From: Mycolicibacterium litorale
GTDB lineage: Bacteria > Actinomycetota > Actinomycetes > Mycobacteriales > Mycobacteriaceae
Reading direction: 5' to 3'
Assembly (NCBI GenBank): GCA_002007745.1
Contig: CP019882.1
Location: 434,001 to 498,000 of the forward strand
Length of the DNA stretch: 64,000 bases
Shown here one piece after another: positions 53,356 through 60,623 of the stretch; position 1 is the stretch's first letter; each line of letters begins with the position of its first letter. The notes under the pieces were generated by a model, which saw only the letters and a program-made list of their open reading frames with translations, was not told where the DNA came from and did no database searches. A program made the translations under genes and the position numbers.

Positions 53356-53695
53356 CCACCCACCTCAACGACGACGGCACCGTCCGACTCAACGACGACC
53401 CCCCACCCGCCAACTCGCCATCACCAACTGCCACCTCTGCGACCAAGACGGCTACCGCGGAACCCGCGTCTGCGACCACCAAGACCACACCCAAACCGCC
53501 CAACGCCACATCGCCGCCATACGCGCCCAAATGGGCTGGACCAACCAACCACCCCAGACCACTCCCAAAAACCCCGGAGAACCCCATTCCGGGGCCAAAA
53601 ACACACCACCAACCACCAACCCACACCCCCAAACCACCACCAACGGACACCCCAACACCAAAACCCCACCAGCACCCACCCCAGAAAAACTCTGA
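53352..53695 (+). pseudogene. Cys-containing phage protein, frame-broken
   Basis: ATG 53352 begins TTHLNDDGTVRLNDDPPP. After the C run 53399-53404 the natural protein, AITNCHLCDQDGYRGTRVCD, HTQTAQRHIAAIRAQMGWT, lies one base out of frame and ends at TGA 53693, just before the next gene. One added C gives about 114 residues: a CxxC...C small metal domain followed by a Pro/Thr/Asn-rich tail. As written, the ATG frame instead runs on as low-complexity Pro-rich sequence. Confidence 0.55.
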
Positions 53696-53697
53696 CC

Positions 53698-54222
53698 ATG
53701 ACCAGACCCGGCCCACCCGGCGGACCACGCCAAAACAGCCGAGACCGCGCCGCCAAAGCCTTCAACCTCCGCTGCAAAGGCTGGACATGGCGCGACATCG
53801 CCACCGAACTCGGCTACCGCAGCCACGCAGGCGCCATCACCGCCGTACGCCAACACCTCGCACGCCAACCCACCGAAGACCAAGCCATCCTCAAGGCCTA
53901 CACAGCAGGCAGCTACCAACTCACCCTCCAACGCCTCCAACGCCTCGCCGACAAAGCCGAGACAGCCGAAGACTTCACCGCCAGCGCCACCATCGCCCGC
54001 GCCATCGGCGACCTCACCGACAAACACGCGAAGCTCACCGGCCAGTACGTCGAGCCCGACAAGCCCGACGTCGAGGTCAACGTCACCGTGGGGCTGACAC
54101 CAGCCGCGGTCATCGGGGAGGCGCGCTCGAACCTGCTCGCGATCGCCGCCGCGCGGCGGGCCCAGATGCCGGCTATCGCGCCACCTGCCCCGGTTGTCGA
54201 TGCCGAGGTGGTGGAGGCGTGA
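53698..54222 (+). CDS. HTH phage protein, small-terminase-like candidate
   Basis: A 174-residue protein. AAKAFNLRCKGWTWRDIATE, GYRSHAGAITAVRQHLAR is an HTH near the N-terminus, followed by helices (LTLQRLQRLADKAETAEDFT, KHAKLTGQYVEPDKPDVEV) and an acidic tail. A recognition helix followed by an oligomerisation region fits terminase small subunits, but the large subunit is 5 kb away, so a regulatory HTH protein is equally possible. Confidence 0.55.
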   Translation: MTRPGPPGGPRQNSRDRAAKAFNLRCKGWTWRDIATELGYRSHAGAITAVRQHLARQPTEDQAILKAYTAGSYQLTLQRLQRLADKAETAEDFTASATIARAIGDLTDKHAKLTGQYVEPDKPDVEVNVTVGLTPAAVIGEARSNLLAIAAARRAQMPAIAPPAPVVDAEVVEA

Positions 54223-54551
54223 CGACCGACGAGGACGCGATCACCGCGGCGCTGGCTGTCGCTGAGGACATCGCCGAGGGGCGCCTGGACCCGGCGGAGT
54301 TGGCGGCCGTGGCGGCTGCCGAGGCCCGGGCCGCGTTCGGGCGGGTGGTTGGTGAGGGCGACGAAATGTGGGAGCTGCACGTCGATGTCGCCCGCCAGTG
54401 CTTGGCGGTGGGGGGCTGGATCACCTCGGACGAGCTGGCGGAGTGGGTGGCGGTGTACCGGGCTGCGGAGGGGCCGCCGCCGGCCCCGCAGTCGTGGATT
54501 GAGCAGGCGTTGGCGGCCAGCGCCGACGAGGACGGAGACGACGATGAGTGA
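54219..54551 (+). CDS. Acidic hypothetical phage protein
   Basis: A 110-residue, strongly acidic and helical protein (ITAALAVAEDIAEGRLDPAE, DEMWELHVDVARQCLAVGGW) ending in DEDGDDDE. GTG overlaps the previous TGA and the end overlaps the next ATG by 8 nt. No family is recognised. Confidence 0.62.
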   Translation: MTTDEDAITAALAVAEDIAEGRLDPAELAAVAAAEARAAFGRVVGEGDEMWELHVDVARQCLAVGGWITSDELAEWVAVYRAAEGPPPAPQSWIEQALAASADEDGDDDE

Positions 54552-54873
54552 CCAGGCCAAGTGGACGACTCTCATGGTGCTCGACGCCGCCGCGCTCGAC
54601 GCGGGGACGAACATGCACTGCGAGCGGCTGCAGCTTGAGCGCCTGGCGCTCGCCGAGCGGATCGCCGCCCAGCTGCGCAGGGAAGGGCTCTTGCACGATG
54701 CGGACGCGATGGAGCCGCCGCCCGTGCCGATCAGCTGCCGTGGTCCCGAGCCGTGGGTGGACCCGTGGACCGAGCAGCGCGCAGATGGGCGGGAGAGACC
54801 GCGGCTGCTCCGGCGAGTGGTCGGCCTGGTGTTCGGGACGAGCCAGGGTGATGGCCCGATCAAGGAGCCGTGA
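54544..54873 (+). CDS. Hypothetical phage protein
   Basis: A 109-residue protein, helical first half (CERLQLERLALAERIAAQLR) then Pro/Trp-rich, ending LLRRVVGLVFGTSQ. It is the last of a tightly packed run; a 147-nt gap with repeats and a promoter candidate follows. Confidence 0.58.
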   Translation: MSDQAKWTTLMVLDAAALDAGTNMHCERLQLERLALAERIAAQLRREGLLHDADAMEPPPVPISCRGPEPWVDPWTEQRADGRERPRLLRRVVGLVFGTSQGDGPIKEP

Positions 54874-55020
54874 TCGAATGTCGCAATTCTTTAGTTTTGC
54901 GGACGGGCCGAGGGGCGGGCCGTGGGGCGGCATATCCCCAGGACGGAGTGTCGCAAAAGCCGCCGCAAAAAGGTATTCGCAATATGGTGTTATGCGTGAG
55001 ATTTGCGTAAGATGGAAACC
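54874..55020. promoter_or_regulatory. Regulatory gap with repeated CGCAA elements and a -10
   Basis: The largest non-coding gap in the rightward operon. TCGCAA or its complement TTGCG(A) recurs at 54881-54886, 54897-54901, 54951-54956, 54964-54968, 54977-54982 and 55003-55007. A TAAGAT -10 (55008-55013) ends 7 nt before ATG 55021. It looks like the control region for the following gene set; the repeats may bind a phage regulator. Confidence 0.55.
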
Positions 55021-55215
55021 ATGATCACATTGGAAACGGCCAGGCAGCGTGTCGGGGCGAAAGTCGTCTATCGCGCCCCGCACGTCCGGTCCAGCGAGCC
55101 CGGCGAGGAAGGCATCATCACCGAGGTCGGGCACATGTACGTGTTCGTGCGGTACGGGTCTGATCTCACCGCGAAGGCAACGCCCCCGGAGCTTCTCGAC
55201 CTGGTGACGCCATGA
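55021..55215 (+). CDS. Small beta-rich phage protein
   Basis: A 64-residue protein (MITLETARQRVGAKVVYRAP, EEGIITEVGHMYVFVRYGSD) with an SH3-like strand pattern. ATG 55021 is 7 nt after a TAAGAT -10, implying leaderless translation; ATG 55012 in the same frame would overlap that -10. Stop overlaps the next gene. Confidence 0.6.
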   Translation: MITLETARQRVGAKVVYRAPHVRSSEPGEEGIITEVGHMYVFVRYGSDLTAKATPPELLDLVTP

Positions 55216-55643
55216 CTGGACTCAGCGCCGAAGCTGCTGACACGCCGTCGCCGCGCACGCCGATGCTGGCCGTGGTCGACCAACTGACCAAACTCGCGGC
55301 CGACGCCCGGGTTGACGCTGGAGCTGCCCGCGCTGACGGCGATCAGGAGCGGCGTCAGTATCTGATGGGTGAGCACCGCGGCCTGATGGAAGCTGCGGAG
55401 GCGCTGTTGGCGTTCGACTGGACCGCGGCGTGGCGTGAATCGATGACGATCACCACGGTGGAGCAGCTCGACGCTCTGCCGAGTGGGTCGGTGATCCGGC
55501 GCGGTGGTTTCACGCCTGGTGTGTTTGAGCGGGCGGAGGATTGCGAATTGTGGCTGGAGGCGGGCAGCGACAGCCCGGACTATCCGGGTGAGCATCTGTT
55601 GCCGGCGATCCTCGTTTGGCATCCCGATTGGAGCGACCAGTGA
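55212..55643 (+). CDS. Phage protein with ITTVEQLDALPSG module (paralogous to 50561 gene)
   Basis: A 143-residue protein. A helical N-terminus (VDQLTKLAADARVDAGAARA, YLMGEHRGLMEAAEALLAF) precedes MTITTVEQLDALPSGSVIRR and ends in WHPDWSDQ. The second half shares its module with the gene at 50561-50926. Function unknown. Confidence 0.62.
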   Translation: MTGLSAEAADTPSPRTPMLAVVDQLTKLAADARVDAGAARADGDQERRQYLMGEHRGLMEAAEALLAFDWTAAWRESMTITTVEQLDALPSGSVIRRGGFTPGVFERAEDCELWLEAGSDSPDYPGEHLLPAILVWHPDWSDQ

Positions 55644-55828
55644 TCGGTCCTGATCGGGAAGCGTTGGAGTCCGTGGTGCGTGGCGCTGAGCACGCGGCTC
55701 GGCTGGAGCGCTATTTCGAGAGGCGGTGCGCCAAGGAGCAGGGCGTGTCGAGTTCGGAGCGGAAGATGCAGCGTGCTCGGGAGAAGGCGGCCAAGCAGGC
55801 GAAGAAACGACGGAGGAACGGACGATGA
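55640..55828 (+). CDS. Small basic phage protein
   Basis: A 62-residue helical protein that is very basic at the C-terminus (KMQRAREKAAKQAKKRRRNG), likely nucleic-acid binding. GTG overlaps the previous TGA and its TGA overlaps the next ATG. Confidence 0.58.
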   Translation: MIGPDREALESVVRGAEHAARLERYFERRCAKEQGVSSSERKMQRAREKAAKQAKKRRRNGR

Positions 55829-56177
55829 GCGGTGTTCAGGTGGGGCTGTGTGAGCGGTGCGGCGCCGCGGTGGGTGTTGATCGCCGGTGCTCGGTGTGCC
55901 ATCCGCCCACGGTTGCCGCTGCCGGCGCGACGCCCCAGCTCACCCTCGGTGAGGTCGTCCAGTCCGCGATCGGGCCGACTCGATCGCTGAGGACATCCGC
56001 AACGCCACCGCACTGGTGGGCCCGATCGACCCGTCGAATGTCGGGATGGTGGCCTTGGTGTCGGGATGGTTTGCACGAGCGGTGGAGCGGATCGGGTTGG
56101 AGGGTCAGCCGATGCCGAGCGAGGAGCTGCTGGCTGACGCTCGCCAGTTCTTGATGGAGCAGGAGTCACGGTCATGA
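55825..56177 (+). pseudogene. Zinc-ribbon phage protein, frame-broken
   Basis: ATG 55825 begins CERCGAAVGVDRRCSVCHPP (CxxC...CxxC), then LTLGEVVQSAIG. At GGG 55972-55974 the reading shifts one base to SIAEDIRNATALVGPIDPSN, VALVSGWFARAVERIGLEGQ and TGA 56175, which overlaps the next gene's ATG at 56174. Adding one G yields about 117 residues. As written a spurious Trp/Arg-rich tail is read to 56154. Confidence 0.55.
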
Positions 56178-56623
56178 GCGACTACGTGGTGTACCGCGAT
56201 AGCGATGGCGACGACGCGCAGCTGGAGGTCAGCACGGGCGGCCCACTGGGTGTCGTGTTCACCGCAGAGTCCGGCCCTGAAGCTGTGGCCGTCGGCCTGG
56301 ACCGTGAGGCTGTGGAACGGCTGCACGCCCAGCTCGGTGTGTGGCTGGAACGGGCTGATGGCCGTGTGGTGTTGGATCGCGAGTACTCCGACGAGGAGTT
56401 GCGGGCGGCGGCGCAAGTCGATGCCACGAGGGGGGCTGTGTTCCTCGGCCCTGACGAGTACCGCTCGGTGCCCTCGGATTCGTGCGTGAAACCGGACACG
56501 TCGCAGGTCACTCACACCGAGATGTGTTCGGTGCGTGGCCCCGGTTGTCGGGTGTCGGAGCAGTGTTCGGCGGCGCAGGCCGGTATGAAATCTGGCATAA
56601 AACCACGGGAGGATCTGCAGTGA
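56174..56623 (+). CDS. Hypothetical phage protein
   Basis: A 149-residue protein with beta-rich first half (DSDGDDAQLEVSTGGPLGVV, VDREAVERLHAQLGVWLERA, shown in approximate blocks), ending with a Cys-containing tail (CSVRGPGCRVSEQCSA). ATGA overlap with the corrected frame of the previous gene supports that reading. No family is recognised. Confidence 0.58.
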   Translation: MSDYVVYRDSDGDDAQLEVSTGGPLGVVFTAESGPEAVAVGLDREAVERLHAQLGVWLERADGRVVLDREYSDEELRAAAQVDATRGAVFLGPDEYRSVPSDSCVKPDTSQVTHTEMCSVRGPGCRVSEQCSAAQAGMKSGIKPREDLQ

Positions 56624-56846
56624 GCACCGAGCCGACGGGAATCATCCGCATCACACGCACCGAGAAGCACAGTGACGGCTCAGTGACGCTCTACGGGGTC
56701 AACGACGAAGGTGACGAGGTCTATCGCCGATTTCCACCCGGAGCGTTGGTTGAACGAATCGTCTGTGGCACTTGCAAAACCCTCTGATCGGCGGCGAGTG
56801 CTTCTCTTGTGTGACGCCCGAACAGATTGGGGGTGGCAAGCGGTGA
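56620..56846 (+). pseudogene. Small zinc-ribbon phage protein, frame-broken
   Basis: GTG 56620 begins STEPTGIIRITRTEKHSDGS and reaches VERIVCGTCK. After the A run 56776-56779 the natural continuation, NPLIGGECFSCVTPEQIGGG, is one base out of frame and stops at TGA 56844, overlapping the next GTG. One added A gives 75 residues with two CxxC knuckles. As written the protein stops at 56787, losing the second knuckle. Confidence 0.5.
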
Positions 56847-57105
56847 GCGGCCAGGAGGTGCGCTGCGGGGATGTGTCGGCGAGTGGGCGCTGTTCGCCGC
56901 GGCGGCGGTCGGTCTGGTGGGAATTGCCGCGTTTTCGGTGTGGATCATCCCGGTGGCGTGGTCGAAGGGTGATGGGGGTGGGATCCCCGTTGCTGTTGCG
57001 ACCCTCGGCGTGGGTGTGGTGCCAGCTGTGTTCTTCACCTGGTTGACGTTCGGCAGCGCTGTGCTGACGCGGCGGGCATGCCCGAGGCATGGAAGCCGGC
57101 CGTGA
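56843..57105 (+). pseudogene. Small phage membrane protein, frame-broken near start
   Basis: GTG 56843 reads SGQEVRCG, then at the G run 56867-56870 shifts one base to CVGEWALFAAAAVGLVGIAA, IPVAVATLGVGVVPAVFF and TGA 57103. The product of about 87 residues would have two membrane helices. The recombinase GTG overlaps this stop. Without the correction only an internal TTG at 56827 is available. Confidence 0.5.
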
Positions 57106-57689
57106 GCGGCCAACTGCTGGGGTATGCGCGGGTGTCGACGGCGCATCAGTCGAACGATGCCCAGGTCGATGACATCGAGGCGGCCGGCGTTGACCCGGAT
57201 CGGATCTACGTCGACAAGCTGACGGGTGCGTCGCGGCGTGAGGATCGGCCGGGGCTGGCTGCGTTGCTGGATTATGCGCGGCCCGGTGACGTGATCGTGG
57301 TCAAGGGTGTGGATCGGTTGGGCCGTGATGCGGCTGAGGTGATGCTGACGATTCGGGATCTGCTGACCCGGGACATCGTGATCCGGGCGTTGCGGGAGGG
57401 GGTGGATTCCTCGACGCCGACGGGGCGGGCGGTGCTGGGCATCATGGCCAGCCTTGCCGAGCTCGAGTTGGAGTTGGGGCGTGAGCGTCGGGAGGCGGCG
57501 CGGGCGTCGCGGAAGGCGCGGGGGTTGCCGACGGGGCGGCCGCGGGCGTTGACGCCGGCGCAGGTGGAGCAGGTGGTGAAGTTGGCGGCGGCGGGAGAGT
57601 CAGTGTCGGCTATCGCGGAGTCGTTTCGGGTGGGGCGGGACACGGTGTACCGGGTGTTGAAGGCGGCTGAGGAGGCTGGCGATGGGTGA
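57102..57689 (+). CDS. Small serine recombinase (resolvase/invertase family)
   Basis: A 195-residue recombinase. GYARVSTAHQSNDAQVDDIE has the catalytic Ser (about residue 10), KLTGASRREDRPGLAALLDY and VVKGVDRLGRDAAEVMLTI have the conserved Arg residues, and MASLAELELELGRERREAAR is the long E-helix. The C-terminal HTH (AAGESVSAIAESFRVGRDTV) binds the site. It is of resolvase/Hin size, too short to be a large serine integrase. GTG 57102 overlaps the upstream stop; ATG 57078 is an alternative. No inverted-repeat invertible segment was found close by. Confidence 0.87.
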   Translation: MSGQLLGYARVSTAHQSNDAQVDDIEAAGVDPDRIYVDKLTGASRREDRPGLAALLDYARPGDVIVVKGVDRLGRDAAEVMLTIRDLLTRDIVIRALREGVDSSTPTGRAVLGIMASLAELELELGRERREAARASRKARGLPTGRPRALTPAQVEQVVKLAAAGESVSAIAESFRVGRDTVYRVLKAAEEAGDG

Positions 57690-57834
57690 TCGGGCGCCGT
57701 GGTTTTCAACTGGCGGCGCCGGCGGCGATGTGGTCGAGGCCGCGCCGAGATCGGAGACGCGGTTGTGTGAGGGGTGCGTTCGGAGTGATTGTCCGACTGC
57801 GTGTCCGGTCATGCCGGCCGAGGAGGCGCGGTGA
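57682..57834 (+). CDS. Small Cys-rich phage protein
   Basis: A 50-residue protein ending in a Cys cluster (LCEGCVRSDCPTACPVMP) that could bind a metal. ATG 57682 lies inside the end of the recombinase gene (8-nt overlap) and its TGA overlaps the next GTG. No family is recognised. Confidence 0.5.
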   Translation: MGDRAPWFSTGGAGGDVVEAAPRSETRLCEGCVRSDCPTACPVMPAEEAR

Positions 57835-58104
57835 ACGAGGGGCACACGTTCTACGACCCGGATGCGGGGCCGCTGCCAGAAGATTACCGGCGTTGGTCAT
57901 TTCATTGAGTCGACGCCGACGCGGTGCTGGCTGACCCGGGAGCAGCACCGGGAGCGGGCGATGCGGGAGTTACGTGCCGCCGAGGCGCTGTTGACGGACG
58001 TCGAGGGCGCAGGGTACGTGCTGCCTCCGCAGCGGCTTCGGGCTGCGGAGGAGCACCTGGCGATCCTGCGGGCGCGGGTCGAGGAGGAGAGTTCGGATGG
58101 ATGA
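57831..58104 (+). pseudogene. Small helical phage protein, frame disturbed
   Basis: GTG 57831 reads NEGHTFYDPDAGPLPEDYRR, WSFH and meets TGA 57906. One base out of frame the sequence continues STPTRCWLTREQHRERAMRE, LRAAEALLTDVEGAGYVLPP to TGA 58102, overlapping the next ATG. An extra T around 57902-57906 would explain this, unlike the missing-base pattern elsewhere. A separate gene from ATG 57961 is the alternative. Confidence 0.4.
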
Positions 58105-58500
58105 GGACGGCTACGTGACGATCGCGACCTGCGGTCAGTGTGGCCAGCGGCCCAACTCGTGCATCTGCGTTGAGGGGTTCCACGGCCCGGGCGGCGTGGA
58201 GCCTCATCCGCATCGCTGCCACTGCTGCCGGTGCGGCGCGATGACTCATGAGATGGTCGCGGTGGGTGTCGGGGACTCGTACTCTTTTGGGCCGCTGTGC
58301 CTCGACTGCCGAAAGGGGGTTGGGGTCGGTCTGGTGGTGGGTCGACCGGCTTGGACGCGCCGGAGGTCGCGCAGTGGGTGCTCGGTGAAGGGCTGGAATT
58401 CCCTGAGGTGCCTCAATTGTGCGACTGCGGGCATTTGTGGCATAACCGGGGTGGTTGCGGGGAGTGTGATTGCACCGCAGCCCACCGGTTCACAAGCTAG
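58097..58500 (+). pseudogene. Multi-zinc-finger phage protein, frame-broken
   Basis: ATG 58097 begins DEDGYVTIATCGQCGQRPNS, then CHCCRCGAMTHEM and CLDCRKG. At the G run 58315-58319 the natural reading shifts by one base to GRSGGGSTGLDAPEVAQWVL, CDCGHLWHNRGGCGECDCTA and TAG 58498. One added G gives about 134 residues with at least three Cys/His clusters. It is probably a nucleic-acid-binding zinc protein. Confidence 0.55.
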
Positions 58501-58569
58501 TGGCGTTGGCAGACGCCGACGGGAATCTGACGAGACGCGGCTTTATTGGTGAGAGAGGGATGTCCGCTA

Positions 58570-58695
58570 ATGGCCACTGGTTTTAGGGAGGGGCAGCGGG
58601 TTTGTGTTACGGCCCGCGAAGGCACTCGAAAACTCGACTGGGATGGTTACCTAGCGCATGTCGTCAGAACGAGCGGGCCAGGTAGGTCATCGTGA
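58570..58695 (+). CDS. Very small phage protein
   Basis: A 41-residue frame beginning ATGFREGQRVCVTAREGTRK, DWDGYLAHVVRT, with an SH3-like strand pattern similar to the gene at 55021. GGGATGTCC upstream gives only a weak ribosome site. The final 32 nt overlap the antisense gene below. Support is limited to composition and strand continuity. Confidence 0.35.
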   Translation: MATGFREGQRVCVTAREGTRKLDWDGYLAHVVRTSGPGRSS

Positions 58696-58804
58696 GGCTG
58701 TCGGTGTGCCGGCCGCCGCGCACCGTCCACCGGAGCCGCCACAGGGTGTGGCCTTGGTCGTCGCGTTCGAGGGTGAGGGTGACGTTGGTGACGTGGGTGG
58801 CCAT
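58664..58804 (-). CDS. Small reverse-strand phage protein candidate
   Basis: A 46-residue protein read leftward: ATHVTNVTLTLERDDQGHTL, WRLRWTVRGGRHTDSLTMTY. It has a clean alternation of polar and hydrophobic residues, unlike the shadow frames around it, and the plus strand here has no convincing gene. It would be the only leftward gene in the prophage besides the repressor. No strong ribosome site precedes it. Confidence 0.45.
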   Translation of the reverse strand: MATHVTNVTLTLERDDQGHTLWRLRWTVRGGRHTDSLTMTYLARSF

Positions 58805-58818
58805 CTGCTGCAGGGTAG

Positions 58819-59019
58819 GTGACGTCACCCCTGGTTGACACCCTGAGCGGCGTGCTAACCGATGCGCGGGTGCTGCGGGACTTGCGGGGTGCTGCTTCCC
58901 GGCTGGGGCGGGCGTTGCGGCAGCAGCGGTTGGAGGATGTGGCGGCTGAGCAGACGTTGATCGACATCCTGTTGGACAGGTTGTTGGAGGCACGCCCGGA
59001 GTTGCGATGGACCCCGTAA
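58819..59019 (+). CDS. Small helical protein before terminase
   Basis: A 66-residue protein, all-helical (LVDTLSGVLTDARVLRDLRG, LEDVAAEQTLIDILLDRLLE). Its stop lies 12 nt inside the terminase large-subunit gene. The GTG start falls on a perfect 12-bp palindrome GGTGACGTCACC (58818-58829). It might be a packaging accessory protein; this is only positional. Confidence 0.55.
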   Translation: MTSPLVDTLSGVLTDARVLRDLRGAASRLGRALRQQRLEDVAAEQTLIDILLDRLLEARPELRWTP

Positions 59020-60554
59020 AGCTGCTTGTCGCGTGCCGATTGTTGCAGACGGCGCGTGGCAGGGTGCGGCCAGCGTCGCCCGCCGAGCTCGCCCGCCGTC
59101 TGGATCCGAAGTTCGTTGTGACGCCGACGATCCGGCTGATTTCGGATATCGCGGTGCGGTCGGTGCGGGATCCGAATCAGCGTGACGTCGTCAGCGCCCC
59201 GCCTCGTACGGGTAAGTCTGAGGAGCTGGCCGTCTGGCTGCCTGTCTGGGCGTTGATGCCGGACCCGGCGTTCCCGATGAAGGGCCCGGATCTGAAGATC
59301 ATGATCATCTCGAATGGTGATGACCTCGCTCGGGCGCATTCCCGCAAGGTGCGTGACATCATCCGTGAGCACGCTGGGTTCCTCGGTTTCAACATTGCGC
59401 CTGATAAGACTGCGGCCGGCCAGTGGAACGTCCAAGGACACGACGGCGCCATGCTGGCGGCGGGCATCAGTTCCCACATCGTCGGTTTCGGTGCGGACTT
59501 GATGATCTTGGACGACTTGGTGGGTAGCGCGGCCGAAGCCGACAGTGAAGCGCACCGCAAACGGATTTTGGCCGAGTATCAGGGCTCGTTGGCTGCCCGC
59601 GTCCACCCTGGCGGATCAATTCTGCTGGTGATGACCCGCTGGCATGAGGAGGACATCGCTGGGGCGTTGTTGAAGCTTGAGCCGGATCAGTGGCGGGCCA
59701 CCAACATCACCGCGGTGGGGGAGCGAGGAATCCCTGATGCGCTCGGCAAGGACCCTGGCGTGGCGATGACGTCCGCGCTGGGGTTCATTCCGGAGGACTA
59801 TGCCCGCCGCCGCCGCACTGTCGGCGATCGCATGTGGTACGCGCAGTACATGGGCAAGCCGTCGAACCCGGCCGGCTCCCTGATCAAGTCGGCGTGGATC
59901 ACGCAGCATCGGCTGGCCGCCGCCCCCCGCTCACCGATCTACACCGTGGTGGGTGTCGACCCAGCAGACTCCGGCAAGGGCGACGAGTGCGGCATCGTCG
60001 CCACCACCCTGTTCGGGGTGGGGCGGGTGGCGATGATCGCAGACAAGTCTGGGCGGATGACATCAGATCAGTGGGCTTTGGCTGCAGTGGATTTGGCGAT
60101 CGAGGTGGGCGCCTCGGAGATCGGGGTGGAGGGGTTCGCCGCGCGTGAAACCTACACCCGGGTGGTTCGGGAGGCGATCCGCCGCCGCCAGGACGAGGGG
60201 AAGCTGCACCGGGACATCATCGTGACGGGGTGGCCGCCGAAGGGGTCGGGTCGTGGTGGTGGGGATGCGATCGCCCGGGCGGCGCCGCTGCGGCAGGATT
60301 TGGAGGTGGGAACCTTGGTGCTGGCCGGCGAGTTCCCCACGTTCGAGGAGCAGGCCACGGCGTGGCAGCCGGGCCAGCACCAGCCGGACCGGTTGTCGGC
60401 GTTGATCGTCGGCCACGACTTGTGTGTGCACGCGGCGGGTCAGGAGTGGGGCATGGCGAGTCCCGCCGACTACGCCACCACCGGCGGCGGTTCGGGGCGG
60501 CCGGAGGCGTCCGTCACCGACATCGAAGACTGGATGCGACAGAAACTCGCCTAA
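59007..60554 (+). CDS. Terminase large subunit
   Basis: A 515-residue packaging motor. The ATPase has Walker A SAPPRTGKSE (about residue 64-73) and Walker B LMILDDL (about 164), followed by coupling motif ILLVMTRWHEEDI. The C-terminal nuclease domain begins VVGVDPADSGKGDE (catalytic Asp about 318) and contains IGVEGFAARETYTR. It cuts and translocates phage DNA into capsids, docking on the portal encoded 1.2 kb downstream. It marks the start of the structural gene block. Confidence 0.93.
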   Translation: MDPVKLLVACRLLQTARGRVRPASPAELARRLDPKFVVTPTIRLISDIAVRSVRDPNQRDVVSAPPRTGKSEELAVWLPVWALMPDPAFPMKGPDLKIMIISNGDDLARAHSRKVRDIIREHAGFLGFNIAPDKTAAGQWNVQGHDGAMLAAGISSHIVGFGADLMILDDLVGSAAEADSEAHRKRILAEYQGSLAARVHPGGSILLVMTRWHEEDIAGALLKLEPDQWRATNITAVGERGIPDALGKDPGVAMTSALGFIPEDYARRRRTVGDRMWYAQYMGKPSNPAGSLIKSAWITQHRLAAAPRSPIYTVVGVDPADSGKGDECGIVATTLFGVGRVAMIADKSGRMTSDQWALAAVDLAIEVGASEIGVEGFAARETYTRVVREAIRRRQDEGKLHRDIIVTGWPPKGSGRGGGDAIARAAPLRQDLEVGTLVLAGEFPTFEEQATAWQPGQHQPDRLSALIVGHDLCVHAAGQEWGMASPADYATTGGGSGRPEASVTDIEDWMRQKLA

Positions 60555-60623
60555 CCGGACCGAAATACGTGACGCCGCGCACAGGGTTCGGGGATTCGCG
60601 GCCCCTGCCGCTACCTTCCGCCC

